Below the pieces are notes generated by a model. It made no database searches, had not been told where the DNA came from, and saw nothing but the letters and a program-made list of their open reading frames with translations. From positions 62,001-126,000 of the forward strand of contig JAZRQO010000023.1 of assembly GCA_045649825.1 (NCBI GenBank): a stretch of 64,000 bases of DNA. Direction: 5' to 3'. Shown here one piece after another: positions 40,078 to 48,356 of this stretch. The stretch's first letter is position 1. The number at the start of each line of letters is the position of its first letter. This DNA comes from RGIG9115 sp045649825. Lineage in GTDB: Bacteria > Bacillota > Clostridia > UBA1381. The position numbers and the translations under genes were made by a program.

Positions 40078-40313
40078 GTACCGAAATTTCTGACGGCACC
40101 TATTGAACTCCCGCAGACTCGACGTATAAGAATACGCCTTCGTCTACCTGTCGTCCAATATGTACTCGTCAGCTATTTCGGGGCAAGATTGTTTGAGTAC
40201 CGAAATTTCTGACGGCACCTATTGAACTCCCGCAGACTCGACGTATAAGAATACGCCTTCGACTGCCTGTTGTCCAATATGCACTCGTCAGCCATTTCGA
40301 GGTAAACTAATAA
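40076..40313. repeat. Tandem 119-bp repeat sharing the core hairpin of the modular family
   Basis: Two units (40076-40194 and 40195-40313) start with GAGTACCGAAATTTCTGACG, are nearly identical for about 105 bp, and then diverge. Each is bounded by inverted ends (CCGAAATTTCTGACG and CGTCAGC-ATTTCG) and contains ACTCGACGTAT-AAGA-ATACGCCTTCG, close to the complement of the core in copies B and C. The first unit starts within the yerC stop codon. There is no coding potential. Confidence 0.85.
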
Positions 40314-40329
40314 TATGGAGGTCACGGAT

Positions 40330-42330
40330 ATGAAAAAAGCTTTTGCCATTCCTGTTCTTGGAATCCCTGTGCTTTTATTTCTCTTATCCCGTATGACCTC
40401 TTTTTTTGTTGATGCTTGGGGTATGGAACTTTCCCTAGTGGCACGAAGTGCTTTTTTGGCAGTTGGGATTATACTCCTTTTTGTGTTCAGAAAAAAAGCA
40501 TACAGATTTCTTGAAGAGTCTGCATACGGTTTCAGCGGTATAGCAATAACCCTTTATATTTTATCCCTCCTTGCCTGTTATAAATATAGCGGAGTTGTTT
40601 TAAACGGCGCTGCACGTCAGACGGTCGATTGCATAATCGGGGGTGGATTGCTCCTTGGCTTATTTGTACTCCTTTTTATGAAAGGTGCAGACAGCTTGCT
40701 CCAAAAATTTCAAAAACCGCAGCGGGGAGCATGGATTTTTCTGATTGTTGCTTTTGCCCTTTTGAATGTTCAGGCAGTTTTGTACTGCACATTTATGAAA
40801 AAGATTTTTGTGTGGGACAATGCAGGATATTTTGTAACAGTTCATAATCTGAACAAATTGTTCCCGTCAACCGAGTATTTTAAGGCGGTATATGCTTCTG
40901 TTTTTGAAACGGATTACAATTACATAATTGCACTTCCTGCAAGTTTCCTCTGTAAATTGTTCGGTGAATCCAGGCTCATATTTATTCTGTCCATTGTGAA
41001 TTTTTATCTTTTGCCACTCGTTATGTTGATTTATGCAGTTTCAAGCAGATTTTTTGAAAAAGGCTTATATGCACTATGGGCGGTAATCGGGCTTCCTTAC
41101 CTCGTATTTGCAACAAATACGGGATTTATAGACGTGGGAGGAGTAATGTTTGCTATTCTCGCAGCAGTGATATTCCTATGGGGCGACGGGAGAGAAATGT
41201 GTATTCTGTCCGGAATTTGCCTTGCACTTTGTGTGCTTATGCGAAGATGGTATTCATTCTATGCCGTGAGCTTTATTATAACTGCAATTCTGTGGGGAGT
41301 GTCCCACAAAAAAATAAAAGGAGCCGTTTATCTTATCAGCTCCTTCGCCTTTATTCTCCTTTTCTTTGCCCAGCCTTTTGTTAGCGGTAAGCTTATGGCG
41401 GACTACAGTGATATATACAGTGCATACGCTCTTGGAATGGAAACGGATATAAAAATATTTACAAGGTATTTCGGAATAATTCTGCCTATAGTTCTGTGTG
41501 TATGGGCGGTGTTTACTCAAGTAAAGTCTAAGTTTAAAATGACACCTGAATTATTTATGTGGCTTCAGAGTGTTATATGCTTTTTCCTCTTTACCGCACT
41601 CCAGACTCACGGTCAGCAGCATCTTGCTCTCTATACACCGGCATTTATCATATTAATTTTATCTGCAATTGGTGCAATTGGGGACGTGCCTGTTTTGCCA
41701 CATTTTTTGAATAAAAATATATTCTCAGGGGTTGTTTGCGTTCTGTGCATTATAAATTGCGTAAGTGTTTTTATTCCTCGTGTTCAACCTCAATCAATAG
41801 GCGAAATAAAGAATGCGTCGTTGTTGCCTGCCTTTTCAGCATACCCACCCGTTGACAAAAATGCGGAAAGTTTTCTGGAAGTTACGGAGTATATGGACAG
41901 GGAAATCGGAATGAAAGGGAAAACGGTGTGCTTCCTTGCATCATCCCTTGAGATGAACTACGACACCCTTCGGAATGCTGAAATATCCTTGTCTGTTAAA
42001 AAGAAATACGACATAAACAGGGAAAGCTATTATCTTACAATCGGTGATGTTGACAAACGTGACGGACTTGCCGAAAGTCTTTTTGCGACAGATTATATTC
42101 TTGTCCCATCAAAGCTCCAAATCCATCTCGCTCCCCAAGAGCAAAGAGTGATTTCAGTGCCGTACACGCAGGTTATAACAGACACAGGGATAGGAAAAGC
42201 CTATCAAAAAACTGAAAAACAATTTGTACTCCCGTCGGGAGATGAAATATATCTTTATAAAAGAGAAAGAGAAATCACACAGGAAGAAATACAATCACTA
42301 AAAAAAGAAATTTTTGTATTTGAAAACTAA
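40330..42330 (+). CDS. Polytopic membrane protein, probable GT-C-type glycosyltransferase
   Basis: The 666-residue protein has about twelve membrane helices in residues 1-480 and a soluble C-terminal region. An acidic motif in the first external loop (IFVWDNAGYFVTVHN near residue 160) resembles the catalytic Asp region of GT-C enzymes, which use lipid-linked sugars. The assignment is tentative. The ATG at 40330 follows GGAGGT by 8 nt. Residues about 451-460 (GDVPVLPHFL) are encoded by a REP-like palindrome also found outside genes. It has its own terminator, and no related glycan gene is next to it. Confidence 0.65.
   Translation: MKKAFAIPVLGIPVLLFLLSRMTSFFVDAWGMELSLVARSAFLAVGIILLFVFRKKAYRFLEESAYGFSGIAITLYILSLLACYKYSGVVLNGAARQTVDCIIGGGLLLGLFVLLFMKGADSLLQKFQKPQRGAWIFLIVAFALLNVQAVLYCTFMKKIFVWDNAGYFVTVHNLNKLFPSTEYFKAVYASVFETDYNYIIALPASFLCKLFGESRLIFILSIVNFYLLPLVMLIYAVSSRFFEKGLYALWAVIGLPYLVFATNTGFIDVGGVMFAILAAVIFLWGDGREMCILSGICLALCVLMRRWYSFYAVSFIITAILWGVSHKKIKGAVYLISSFAFILLFFAQPFVSGKLMADYSDIYSAYALGMETDIKIFTRYFGIILPIVLCVWAVFTQVKSKFKMTPELFMWLQSVICFFLFTALQTHGQQHLALYTPAFIILILSAIGAIGDVPVLPHFLNKNIFSGVVCVLCIINCVSVFIPRVQPQSIGEIKNASLLPAFSAYPPVDKNAESFLEVTEYMDREIGMKGKTVCFLASSLEMNYDTLRNAEISLSVKKKYDINRESYYLTIGDVDKRDGLAESLFATDYILVPSKLQIHLAPQEQRVISVPYTQVITDTGIGKAYQKTEKQFVLPSGDEIYLYKREREITQEEIQSLKKEIFVFEN
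41679..41708 (+). repeat. REP-like sequence in frame within the membrane-protein gene
   Basis: GGGGACGTGCCTGTTTTGCC followed by ACATTTTTT is, apart from one mismatch, the complement of 33532-33558. It is read in frame as GDVPVLPHF between a predicted helix (AFIILILSAIGAI) and the next hydrophobic segment. Confidence 0.65.
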
Positions 42331-42358
42331 AAAAAGGCATTAAGCCTTTTTTTAGTTT
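42324..42358. terminator. Bidirectional terminator between the GT-C-like and AraC genes
   Basis: Perfect 15-bp arms AAACTAAAAAAAGGC/GCCTTTTTTTAGTTT with an ATTAA loop serve both converging genes. Confidence 0.93.
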
Positions 42359-42369
42359 CCTAAGAATTA

Positions 42370-44565
42370 TTACTTTTCGGTATTAGAGGTACGGTACTGC
42401 TTCGGCGTTATACCTTCGCTCTTTTTAAAGTACCGTATAAAGCTGCTGGTATCAGAGAAGCCGAGGTTTTCTGAAATCTTTGAAATATCAAGGTCGGTTT
42501 CCGTCAAAAGCTTTTTAGCACCTGCAATTCTCAGTGTTCGCATATATTCCACAAAGGACATACCGATTTTTTTCTTAATGTAAGTAGACAGATAGCTTGC
42601 ATTCATACCAAACTTCTGTGCCACAATATCCAGTGAAATGAAGTTATTATAATTTTCTTTTATGTATCGTATTATTTCGTCTTCGTATACATTCTGAGAG
42701 TTGTTGCTTCTGTTACATAAAATGAGGCAGGTTTCGCAGAATGCTTCTTTTATTTTTTCAAAGTCCATAACTGCAAGATTGCCTGATGAAAGGAGTGTAA
42801 GGAACGGCAATTCTTCCGTTTCCGGCTCGCTCATTTGTGTTGAATCTACACGTATTATAAAATTGTGCAGATACATAAAGAAACTGTAGCAATCCCCGTA
42901 CGCCGCATCCGCTGCGTTGCTGAAAATCCTTTCAAGCTCCTCGTTTAGCGTTCCTATATCACCCGATTTAATAATATTTATAAATTCAGATTCGTTTTTT
43001 ACAAAGCTTTGGAGAAGCTTTCTGTCCTGGGCAATATCATCTTTGGTGTAAAGCTTTGTTTTTAGTTTCACGTTACGGGTGTTTTTAATTGATGAAATCT
43101 GTTCTGTACATTTTGAAATCCCGGAAATGTTATCTACTTCGTCTGAGATAATGGCTGCAGTTCTGATTTCAAGCCTGTTTGTCCGGTTAATAAAATTTTC
43201 AAGTCCTTGTTTTATTGTATCTACAGATCCGCTATAATTAATTACAGCGAAAAATCCATCGTCAGATATAAAGCAGAATTCATATTTTGCATTCATTTCT
43301 TTAAGTGCAACCGACAAACCTGTAGACAGGCTTTCTTTAAATGAGCCGGTTATAAAGTATGCAAGAACAAATTTTTCGTGGGGGAATGAATCACGGAAAA
43401 AGTTGCTTTCATATACGTTGTATTCATCATTGTCCTTATTGGCAACGCTGTAGAGTATAGCGTTAATCATCATTGCATTATTGGTTGTATCTTTTGTATA
43501 GAGGATGTAGTCACTCATTTCAAAAATCTGCTTGTTCATAATGTCTACATAGTCAAGGAGTGCCACAAGCTCATTTTTCTTTCCTGTCCCTGAAGCCGAC
43601 AGAAAGTTATTTGCAAAGTTTTTAAGTGGTATAACCCATATCTTGTTGTATACAATAATAAATATAACAAACATAACCAGTGTTATTAAGAAAGCAATTA
43701 TGTAATAGTTACGTATGGTATTTACATCCTTCTTGATAATATCTTTTGAATATAGTATGTAGTATTTAAGCCCTATCTGCCCCGCATCTCTGGCAACAAG
43801 ATATTCATCCTCAGAAATTTTGCTTATATTAAGTTTATCGGCTCTTTCGTGGTCGTTAGAAATAATAAGCTGATCAGTTGAGTTCGTAATCATAATAAGC
43901 ATATCTTCGGAGTAGAAATGTGAGATGTCAAATGCAGAAATGAAGTCGTCCTCGTCTATTACTATATTAAGTCTGTAAAAATCCGTAACATAAAACAGAA
44001 CAAGCTTTCTTGTAGCATCACCTGTACTCAAATCTGCAGGATAAAAAAGATGAGATTCCAGATATAGTGAACCTTTTTGCCTTGAAGTGAAATCTGACAA
44101 AATAGAATAAGAAGGATTTGCCTGCTGATAGTATTCCTTTGAATACAGTCCGTTATGACTTACAACTATAGGTGCATCAGGAAAGGTGATTATTATATCC
44201 TTAATAAGAGTGTTACCTGCAATCGTAGAACGGAAGAGATTAGAGAGTTGACCGGTTATGGTATAATCTATTTTGCCCTGGCGATATACATTTTTTGCGG
44301 ATGCAAGCACAGGTTCTTTCATATAATCGTGGAGAGTGCTGTAAATTGCCTTAAGCTCGGTTTCTGTTGAATGCATAACGAAATCGGTATAGTTTTCGCA
44401 GGATTGCATGACGGTGTTTTGATGTGTTCGTGTAGCTTGGCTGGTTGTTATGGATAAAACTGCAAATATAATAAGTGCAAGAGCAACAACCGTTACAATA
44501 ATTATTTTATTCAGTTCTGTATGAAGCCAGAAATGCCTCAGTTTTGCAAATAATTTTTTTCTCAT
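42370..44565 (-). CDS. Membrane-bound AraC-family regulator with extracytoplasmic sensor
   Basis: The 731-residue protein has an N-terminal membrane anchor (KIIIVTVVALALIIFAVLSI, residues about 20-40) and an external Cache-like sensor (about 45-275). A second membrane helix (IIAFLITLVMFVIFIIVYNK, about 290) and a HAMP-like linker follow, then a middle domain and a C-terminal AraC DNA-binding domain (about 630-725) with VEYMRTLRIAGAKKLLTETD and GFSDTSSFIRYFKKSEGITP. YesN/AraC hybrids of this design often control LplABC-type sugar transporters. The only such permeases here are 40 kb away, so no target is proven. It has its own promoter. Confidence 0.88.
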   Translation of the reverse strand: MRKKLFAKLRHFWLHTELNKIIIVTVVALALIIFAVLSITTSQATRTHQNTVMQSCENYTDFVMHSTETELKAIYSTLHDYMKEPVLASAKNVYRQGKIDYTITGQLSNLFRSTIAGNTLIKDIIITFPDAPIVVSHNGLYSKEYYQQANPSYSILSDFTSRQKGSLYLESHLFYPADLSTGDATRKLVLFYVTDFYRLNIVIDEDDFISAFDISHFYSEDMLIMITNSTDQLIISNDHERADKLNISKISEDEYLVARDAGQIGLKYYILYSKDIIKKDVNTIRNYYIIAFLITLVMFVIFIIVYNKIWVIPLKNFANNFLSASGTGKKNELVALLDYVDIMNKQIFEMSDYILYTKDTTNNAMMINAILYSVANKDNDEYNVYESNFFRDSFPHEKFVLAYFITGSFKESLSTGLSVALKEMNAKYEFCFISDDGFFAVINYSGSVDTIKQGLENFINRTNRLEIRTAAIISDEVDNISGISKCTEQISSIKNTRNVKLKTKLYTKDDIAQDRKLLQSFVKNESEFINIIKSGDIGTLNEELERIFSNAADAAYGDCYSFFMYLHNFIIRVDSTQMSEPETEELPFLTLLSSGNLAVMDFEKIKEAFCETCLILCNRSNNSQNVYEDEIIRYIKENYNNFISLDIVAQKFGMNASYLSTYIKKKIGMSFVEYMRTLRIAGAKKLLTETDLDISKISENLGFSDTSSFIRYFKKSEGITPKQYRTSNTEK

Positions 44566-44639
44566 AATAATCTCCTCAAAAGGATATAAAATGTATATTG
44601 TAAAAATTCAGTTTTTTGTTTAAAATATCTTCATCATAT

Positions 44640-44668
44640 ATTATAAAGCTAAAAAAAACAGTTGTCAA
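44640..44668 (-). promoter_or_regulatory. Promoter of the AraC-type regulator
   Basis: On the minus strand, TTGACA (44668-44663) and TATAAT (44645-44640) are 17 bp apart. Confidence 0.85.
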
Positions 44669-44916
44669 TAGTAACTTGAGGCAGAAAATAAACATTTTTT
44701 TGGGAGTTTTGAAGGTGTATTTGATAAAAATATATAAAAATCTAAGAAAATGTATGCTTTGGATGTGCTGTAAGCAGCAAATAAAAAAATGCATATTCAG
44801 TAATGTTTTTTTTGAAAAAGCATTTTTTATGTGTTAATGATATGCATATATGGCTGTTATGTTCTTGCGAAAGCCGGATGTGATGTTATACAATAATTAA
44901 ATTTATATTTCAACTA
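44669..44916. other. AT-rich intergenic region between divergent transcripts
   Basis: No gene or notable repeat was found in this 248-bp stretch between the AraC and CorC-leader promoters. Confidence 0.6.
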
Positions 44917-44945
44917 TTGACAGACATAAAAAAATGTGATACAAT
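44917..44945 (+). promoter_or_regulatory. Promoter of the CorC-type transporter transcript
   Basis: TTGACA (44917-44922) and TACAAT (44940-44945) are 17 bp apart. The transcript would start near 44952, giving a leader of about 210 nt. Confidence 0.82.
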
Positions 44946-44987
44946 ATAGCCGATTTCGATTAGGGAAAGAGAGGAAATATAATAATT

Positions 44988-45113
44988 ATGGATTCAGACG
45001 ATTGTGATTCTGATACTGAATTATATATTTATTCGATATATAAGGCATATTTGCGTAAAGTGCTTTGTTTACGCAAGTATGCCTTTGTGTGTTTTGAAAA
45101 CATACGGCTATGA
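44988..45113 (+). CDS. 41-residue leader peptide with acidic N-terminus
   Basis: A small ORF with ATG at 44988 follows GAGAGG by 13 nt and lies wholly within the CorC leader. It starts MDSDDCDSDTE (six acidic residues in the first eleven) and continues with a Tyr/Leu/Cys-rich basic part (YLRKVLCLRKYAFVCF). The codons for about residues 19-33 form the hairpin described next. Acidic N-terminal runs are known to destabilise bacterial ribosomes at low magnesium (the MgtL principle), so a role in sensing magnesium is proposed, not shown. The moderate ribosome site makes translation likely but unproven. Confidence 0.55.
   Translation: MDSDDCDSDTELYIYSIYKAYLRKVLCLRKYAFVCFENIRL
45042..45085 (+). promoter_or_regulatory. 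Long hairpin within the CorC leader
   Basis: AAGGCATA-T-TTGCGTAAA pairs with TTTACGCAA-G-TATGCCTT: 18 pairs including one G-T, with an 8-nt loop. A second hairpin (GTGTGTTTT/AAAACATAC) follows directly. The T tract afterwards is broken (TTTGTGTGTTTTG), so termination is uncertain. Confidence 0.7.
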
Positions 45114-45162
45114 TTCGATAATAACACGAGATACAAATGTTTATTTAAGGAGAATTTAAAAA

Positions 45163-46428
45163 ATGAGTATAACTCAATATATTTTTGTGATAGCGGTCCT
45201 TGTACTTATGTCGGGCTATTTTTCAGCTACGGAAACCGCTTTTTCATCACTTAACAAAACAAGGCTTAAAACATTAGCCGAAAAAGGTAACAAAAGAGCA
45301 ATTCTCACCCTTAAGCTTTCAGAAGAATATGATAAGCTTATTTCTACCATACTTGTTGGCAACAACATAGTAAACATAGCAGTTGCATCTATTGCTACAG
45401 TTATGTTTGTTAACCTTTACGGAGAAATTGGTGCTACAATATCAACGGCGGTAATCACTGTGGTGGTTCTTATATTTGGTGAAGTAACACCTAAGAGCAT
45501 AGCAAAGGACATTCCTGAAAAATTTGCTATGTTTTCTGCACCAATTATCCGTGTTCTTATATGGATACTCACACCGATAAACTTTTTGTTTACCTGTTGG
45601 AAAAAGCTTATATCAAAAATTCTTAAGCTTGAGGATAACTCAAAAATGTCCCAGGAAGAGCTTATTATGCTTGTTGAGGAAGTTCAGCAGGAGGGAAGTA
45701 TTGACGACGAAGAAGGCGAGCTTATAAAGAACGCTATCGAGTTTGGTGACCTTAATGCCGAGGATATTCTAACACATAGAGTTGATATTGAAGCAGTCCC
45801 TGTAACAGCGGACAAATCGGAAATTGCAAAGGTATTTTCGCAAACCCGTTTTTCCAGACTTCCCGTTTATGAAGATACTGTTGATAATATAATCGGTGTT
45901 ATTCATCTTAAGGATTTCTACACTCCTGAAGGGATTACAAAAAAAGATATACGTAAGGTTATGACCACGCCTCTGTACATACAGAAGTTTGAAATGGTGG
46001 ATGACCTTCTAAAAATTCTTCAGACAAATAAGTCACATATGGCGGTAGTTATTGATGAGTATGGTGGTACTCTCGGTATCATAACCATGGAGGATGTCCT
46101 TGAAGAGCTTGTGGGTGACATCTGGGACGAGCACGACGAGGTGGTTGAGGATTTTGCAAAAATCGGCGATAACACCTATAAGGTGGATTGCACCGTTAAT
46201 ATGGATGATTTTTGTGACTTTTTCGATGTTGAAATAGAAGAAACGGAAAGCGTATCCGCCGGCGGTTGGGCAATGGAGCAGCTTGGTAAAATACCCGAAA
46301 ACGGTGATAGCTTTAACTATGCAAATCTGACTGTTACAGTTACGGGGACCGATTCTCACAGAGTAACTGAAATCACAGTTCTTGTTGAAGAAAAGCCTGA
46401 CGAAAAGGAAGAAAAAGAAGAAGAATAA
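45163..46428 (+). CDS. CNNM/CorC-family transporter (DUF21-CBS-CorC_HlyC), hemolysin-like
   Basis: The 421-residue protein has an N-terminal DUF21 membrane domain (residues about 1-175, with SGYFSATETAFSSLNKTRLK and NNIVNIAVASIATVMFVNL). Paired CBS domains (about 190-320: AEDILTHRVDIEAVPVTADK, then SHMAVVIDEYGGTLGIITME) and a C-terminal CorC_HlyC domain follow, with a highly acidic tail. Members such as Bacillus MpfA (YhdP) export magnesium, and others have been linked to magnesium or cobalt. Older names call it hemolysin. AAGGAG precedes the ATG by 8 nt. The unusual leader suggests control by ion level. Confidence 0.93.
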   Translation: MSITQYIFVIAVLVLMSGYFSATETAFSSLNKTRLKTLAEKGNKRAILTLKLSEEYDKLISTILVGNNIVNIAVASIATVMFVNLYGEIGATISTAVITVVVLIFGEVTPKSIAKDIPEKFAMFSAPIIRVLIWILTPINFLFTCWKKLISKILKLEDNSKMSQEELIMLVEEVQQEGSIDDEEGELIKNAIEFGDLNAEDILTHRVDIEAVPVTADKSEIAKVFSQTRFSRLPVYEDTVDNIIGVIHLKDFYTPEGITKKDIRKVMTTPLYIQKFEMVDDLLKILQTNKSHMAVVIDEYGGTLGIITMEDVLEELVGDIWDEHDEVVEDFAKIGDNTYKVDCTVNMDDFCDFFDVEIEETESVSAGGWAMEQLGKIPENGDSFNYANLTVTVTGTDSHRVTEITVLVEEKPDEKEEKEEE

Positions 46429-46431
46429 AGC

Positions 46432-46471
46432 AAAGAGCCGATATCGTATGTACGATATCGGCTCTTTATTT
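46432..46471. terminator. Terminator of the CorC-type gene
   Basis: Perfect arms AAAGAGCCGATATCGTA/TACGATATCGGCTCTTT are followed by ATTTTTA on the plus strand. Confidence 0.92.
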
Positions 46472-46514
46472 TTATAAGCTTTTTCATAAGGATATTCCCA
46501 CTCCTTTAAGGTGA

Positions 46515-46865
46515 TTATTCGTCAAGACCGAAGCTTACAGACAGTGCTTCGTCAACCTTTATCATCAGTTCCTTATCAAGCTTTCCTATCTTTTCTCTCA
46601 AGCGTTTCTTATCAAGCGTTCTTATCTGTTCTGTGAGGATTACCGAGTCCTTGCTAAGACCGAAGTCCTGTGCCGGAAGCTCGATGTGGGTGGGCATCTT
46701 CGCCTTGTTTATGCGGCTCGTGATTGCCGCAGCGATTACAGTAGGACTGTACTTGTTGCCCACATCGTTCTGAATAATCAGAACGGGCCTTATGCCGCCC
46801 TGCTCAGAGCCTACCACCGGACTGAGGTCGGCATAATAAATATCTCCTCTTTTAACAATCACCAC
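46515..46865 (-). CDS. ndoA: EndoA/MazF-type mRNA interferase toxin
   Basis: The 116-residue toxin is a ribonuclease that cuts single-stranded mRNA at short sites. It shows the PemK/MazF core: VKRGDIYYADLSPVVGSEQG at the start, RPVLIIQNDVGNKYSPTVIA, AAITSRINKAKMPTHIELPA near residue 50, and SVILTEQIRTLDKKRL with the conserved Gln-Arg region. The start is GTG at 46865, overlapping the antitoxin stop by 1 nt (TAGTG), with a second GTG just after. The order nnrD-alr-antitoxin-toxin equals the Bacillus ydcC-alr-ndoAI-ndoA group. Confidence 0.94.
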   Translation of the reverse strand: MVIVKRGDIYYADLSPVVGSEQGGIRPVLIIQNDVGNKYSPTVIAAAITSRINKAKMPTHIELPAQDFGLSKDSVILTEQIRTLDKKRLREKIGKLDKELMIKVDEALSVSFGLDE

Positions 46866-47029
46866 TACTCACTCTCCATCAGTTTTTCCTCCGAACTGAC
46901 GAGGGCTTCATTGTCGGATGCAATGCCTTCTTCGGCAAGCTCCGTGTTTAACCCCGCCATTTCCGTGTAGCCCTTTCTTAACTGATCCTCAAGAGAGGAA
47001 ACACGTGAGGCATTTTTTTTCTTTGACAA
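46865..47029 (-). CDS. Short antitoxin of EndoA (EndoAI C-terminal segment only)
   Basis: A 54-residue gene begins with TTG at 47029, 9 nt after AGGAGG, and ends in the toxin start. The protein starts MSKKKNASRVSSLEDQLRKG and continues YTEMAGLNTELAEEG, ending in an acidic tail. RKGYTEMAGLNTELAEEGI resembles the RRGYMEMAKINLNIASEA part of Bacillus EndoAI, the segment that binds toxin. The EndoAI ribbon-helix-helix DNA-binding domain, which should come first, is missing. Upstream sequence holds no frame that would supply it. It thus could neutralise toxin but not repress its own promoter in the usual way. Confidence 0.8.
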   Translation of the reverse strand: MSKKKNASRVSSLEDQLRKGYTEMAGLNTELAEEGIASDNEALVSSEEKLMESE

Positions 47030-47078
47030 AGCAATCAGGCCTCCTGTTTCGTTAAAATGATATTTTCATGGCGTTTTT

Positions 47079-48233
47079 TTAATTCTCAAGAAAATTAAGC
47101 TCTCCTACCGCCTCCCCGTTTTTTAAATAAACTCTGGGGATACGTTTCGACACAAGGCAAATTACCTCATAATTGATTGTGTCTGACCATTTGGCAACAT
47201 CATCAGCCAGGATTCCTTTGTCAGAGAAGACGATTACTTCGTCACCTACACTGATATTATTGACATCTGAAACGTCAATCATACATTGGTCCATACAAAT
47301 TCTTCCCAAAATTCTGACTTTTTTGCCACGGACAAGCATCAAACCCTCTTTTGCAGTCGCTCTTACGTATCCGTCAGCATAACCGATGGGAACGGTTGCA
47401 ACCTTTGTGGGCCCTTCGGTTATGTACTCTTTTCCGTAGCTGACGCCTCTTCCGGATTCAAGGGTTTTGATGTGTGTTATTTTAGTTTTTAATGTCATAA
47501 CGGGTATAAGCTTAAGCTTAGACCTATCCACGTCGTTTGAGGGATAAAGTCCGTAAAGGATTATTCCCGGACGCACCATATCAAGGTGAGTTTCGGGATA
47601 CATCATTGTTGCGGCGCTGTTTGCAATATGCCTTATAATGTTTGTAAGACCGCGGTTCTTAAGTTCTTCGCAAACCTTTATAAACCTTTCAAATTGCATA
47701 TGAGTGTAGCTTCCGTCCTCTTCGTCGGAGGTTGAAAAATGAGAGAAGACACCTTCAATCTCAATGCCGGGAAGCTCTGAAATTTCCATTATTTCATCTA
47801 TTACGCCGTCGTTACTGTCGCCTATTACATAGCCGAGTCTTGACATACCCGTGTCAAGCTTAATATGAATTTTTGCACATTTACCGAGAGACTCTGCCGC
47901 ACGTGAAATTGCAATAGCAGTATCTTTTGCAAAAACTGTAAGGGATACGTTATTTTCAACTGCAAGGGCGTAGGATTCTTCAGGTATTGCTCCCAGAATA
48001 AGAATCGGCTGATTAAATCCTGTGCGTCTGAGTTGAAGTGCTTCTTCAATCAGAGCCACGGCAAATGCATCAGCACCTTCGTTTGCAAGAGCTTTTGCCA
48101 CTTCAAGAAAGCCGTGACCATATGCGTCGGCTTTTACAGTTGCAAGGATTTTTGCGTTTTTGCCTGTGATTTTTCGTATTTCCCTGTAGTTTGCTATCAA
48201 TGCATCGATATTAATTTCAGCCCATGTTCTCAT
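47079..48233 (-). CDS. alr: Alanine racemase
   Basis: The 384-residue PLP enzyme makes D-alanine for peptidoglycan. It starts MRTWAEINIDALIANYREIR, and the PLP lysine lies in ILATVKADAYGHGFLEVAKA near residue 35. The tyrosine base region ESGRGVSYGKEYITEGPTKV and VATVPIGYADGYVRAT near residue 270 follow, with CMDQCMIDVSD near residue 320. The ATG at 48233 is used because it is behind CAGAGG and starts the family sequence. An upstream frame adds an unrelated stretch. It lies 50 bp before the antitoxin gene and after nnrD. Confidence 0.95.
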   Translation of the reverse strand: MRTWAEINIDALIANYREIRKITGKNAKILATVKADAYGHGFLEVAKALANEGADAFAVALIEEALQLRRTGFNQPILILGAIPEESYALAVENNVSLTVFAKDTAIAISRAAESLGKCAKIHIKLDTGMSRLGYVIGDSNDGVIDEIMEISELPGIEIEGVFSHFSTSDEEDGSYTHMQFERFIKVCEELKNRGLTNIIRHIANSAATMMYPETHLDMVRPGIILYGLYPSNDVDRSKLKLIPVMTLKTKITHIKTLESGRGVSYGKEYITEGPTKVATVPIGYADGYVRATAKEGLMLVRGKKVRILGRICMDQCMIDVSDVNNISVGDEVIVFSDKGILADDVAKWSDTINYEVICLVSKRIPRVYLKNGEAVGELNFLEN

Positions 48234-48356
48234 AAATAAAAAACCTCTGTCTGCCGGTTTATGCATCCATAACGTGTATAAGTATATCACAAAACCGACG
48301 TTATTTCTACAAGTAATTTTTGCCTTTTATGTACAGTCAAATCCACCAATAAAAAC

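Noticed and set aside
40076..40313. Tandem 119-bp units considered as a CRISPR array or phage attachment sites
   Set aside because: The unit length is far too long for CRISPR, there are no unique spacers between short repeats, and no cas or integrase gene is nearby.
44988..45162. Known magnesium riboswitch (M-box) before the CorC-type gene
   Set aside because: The leader is too short and lacks the three-helix M-box signature. The acidic ORF and hairpin are the only clear elements.
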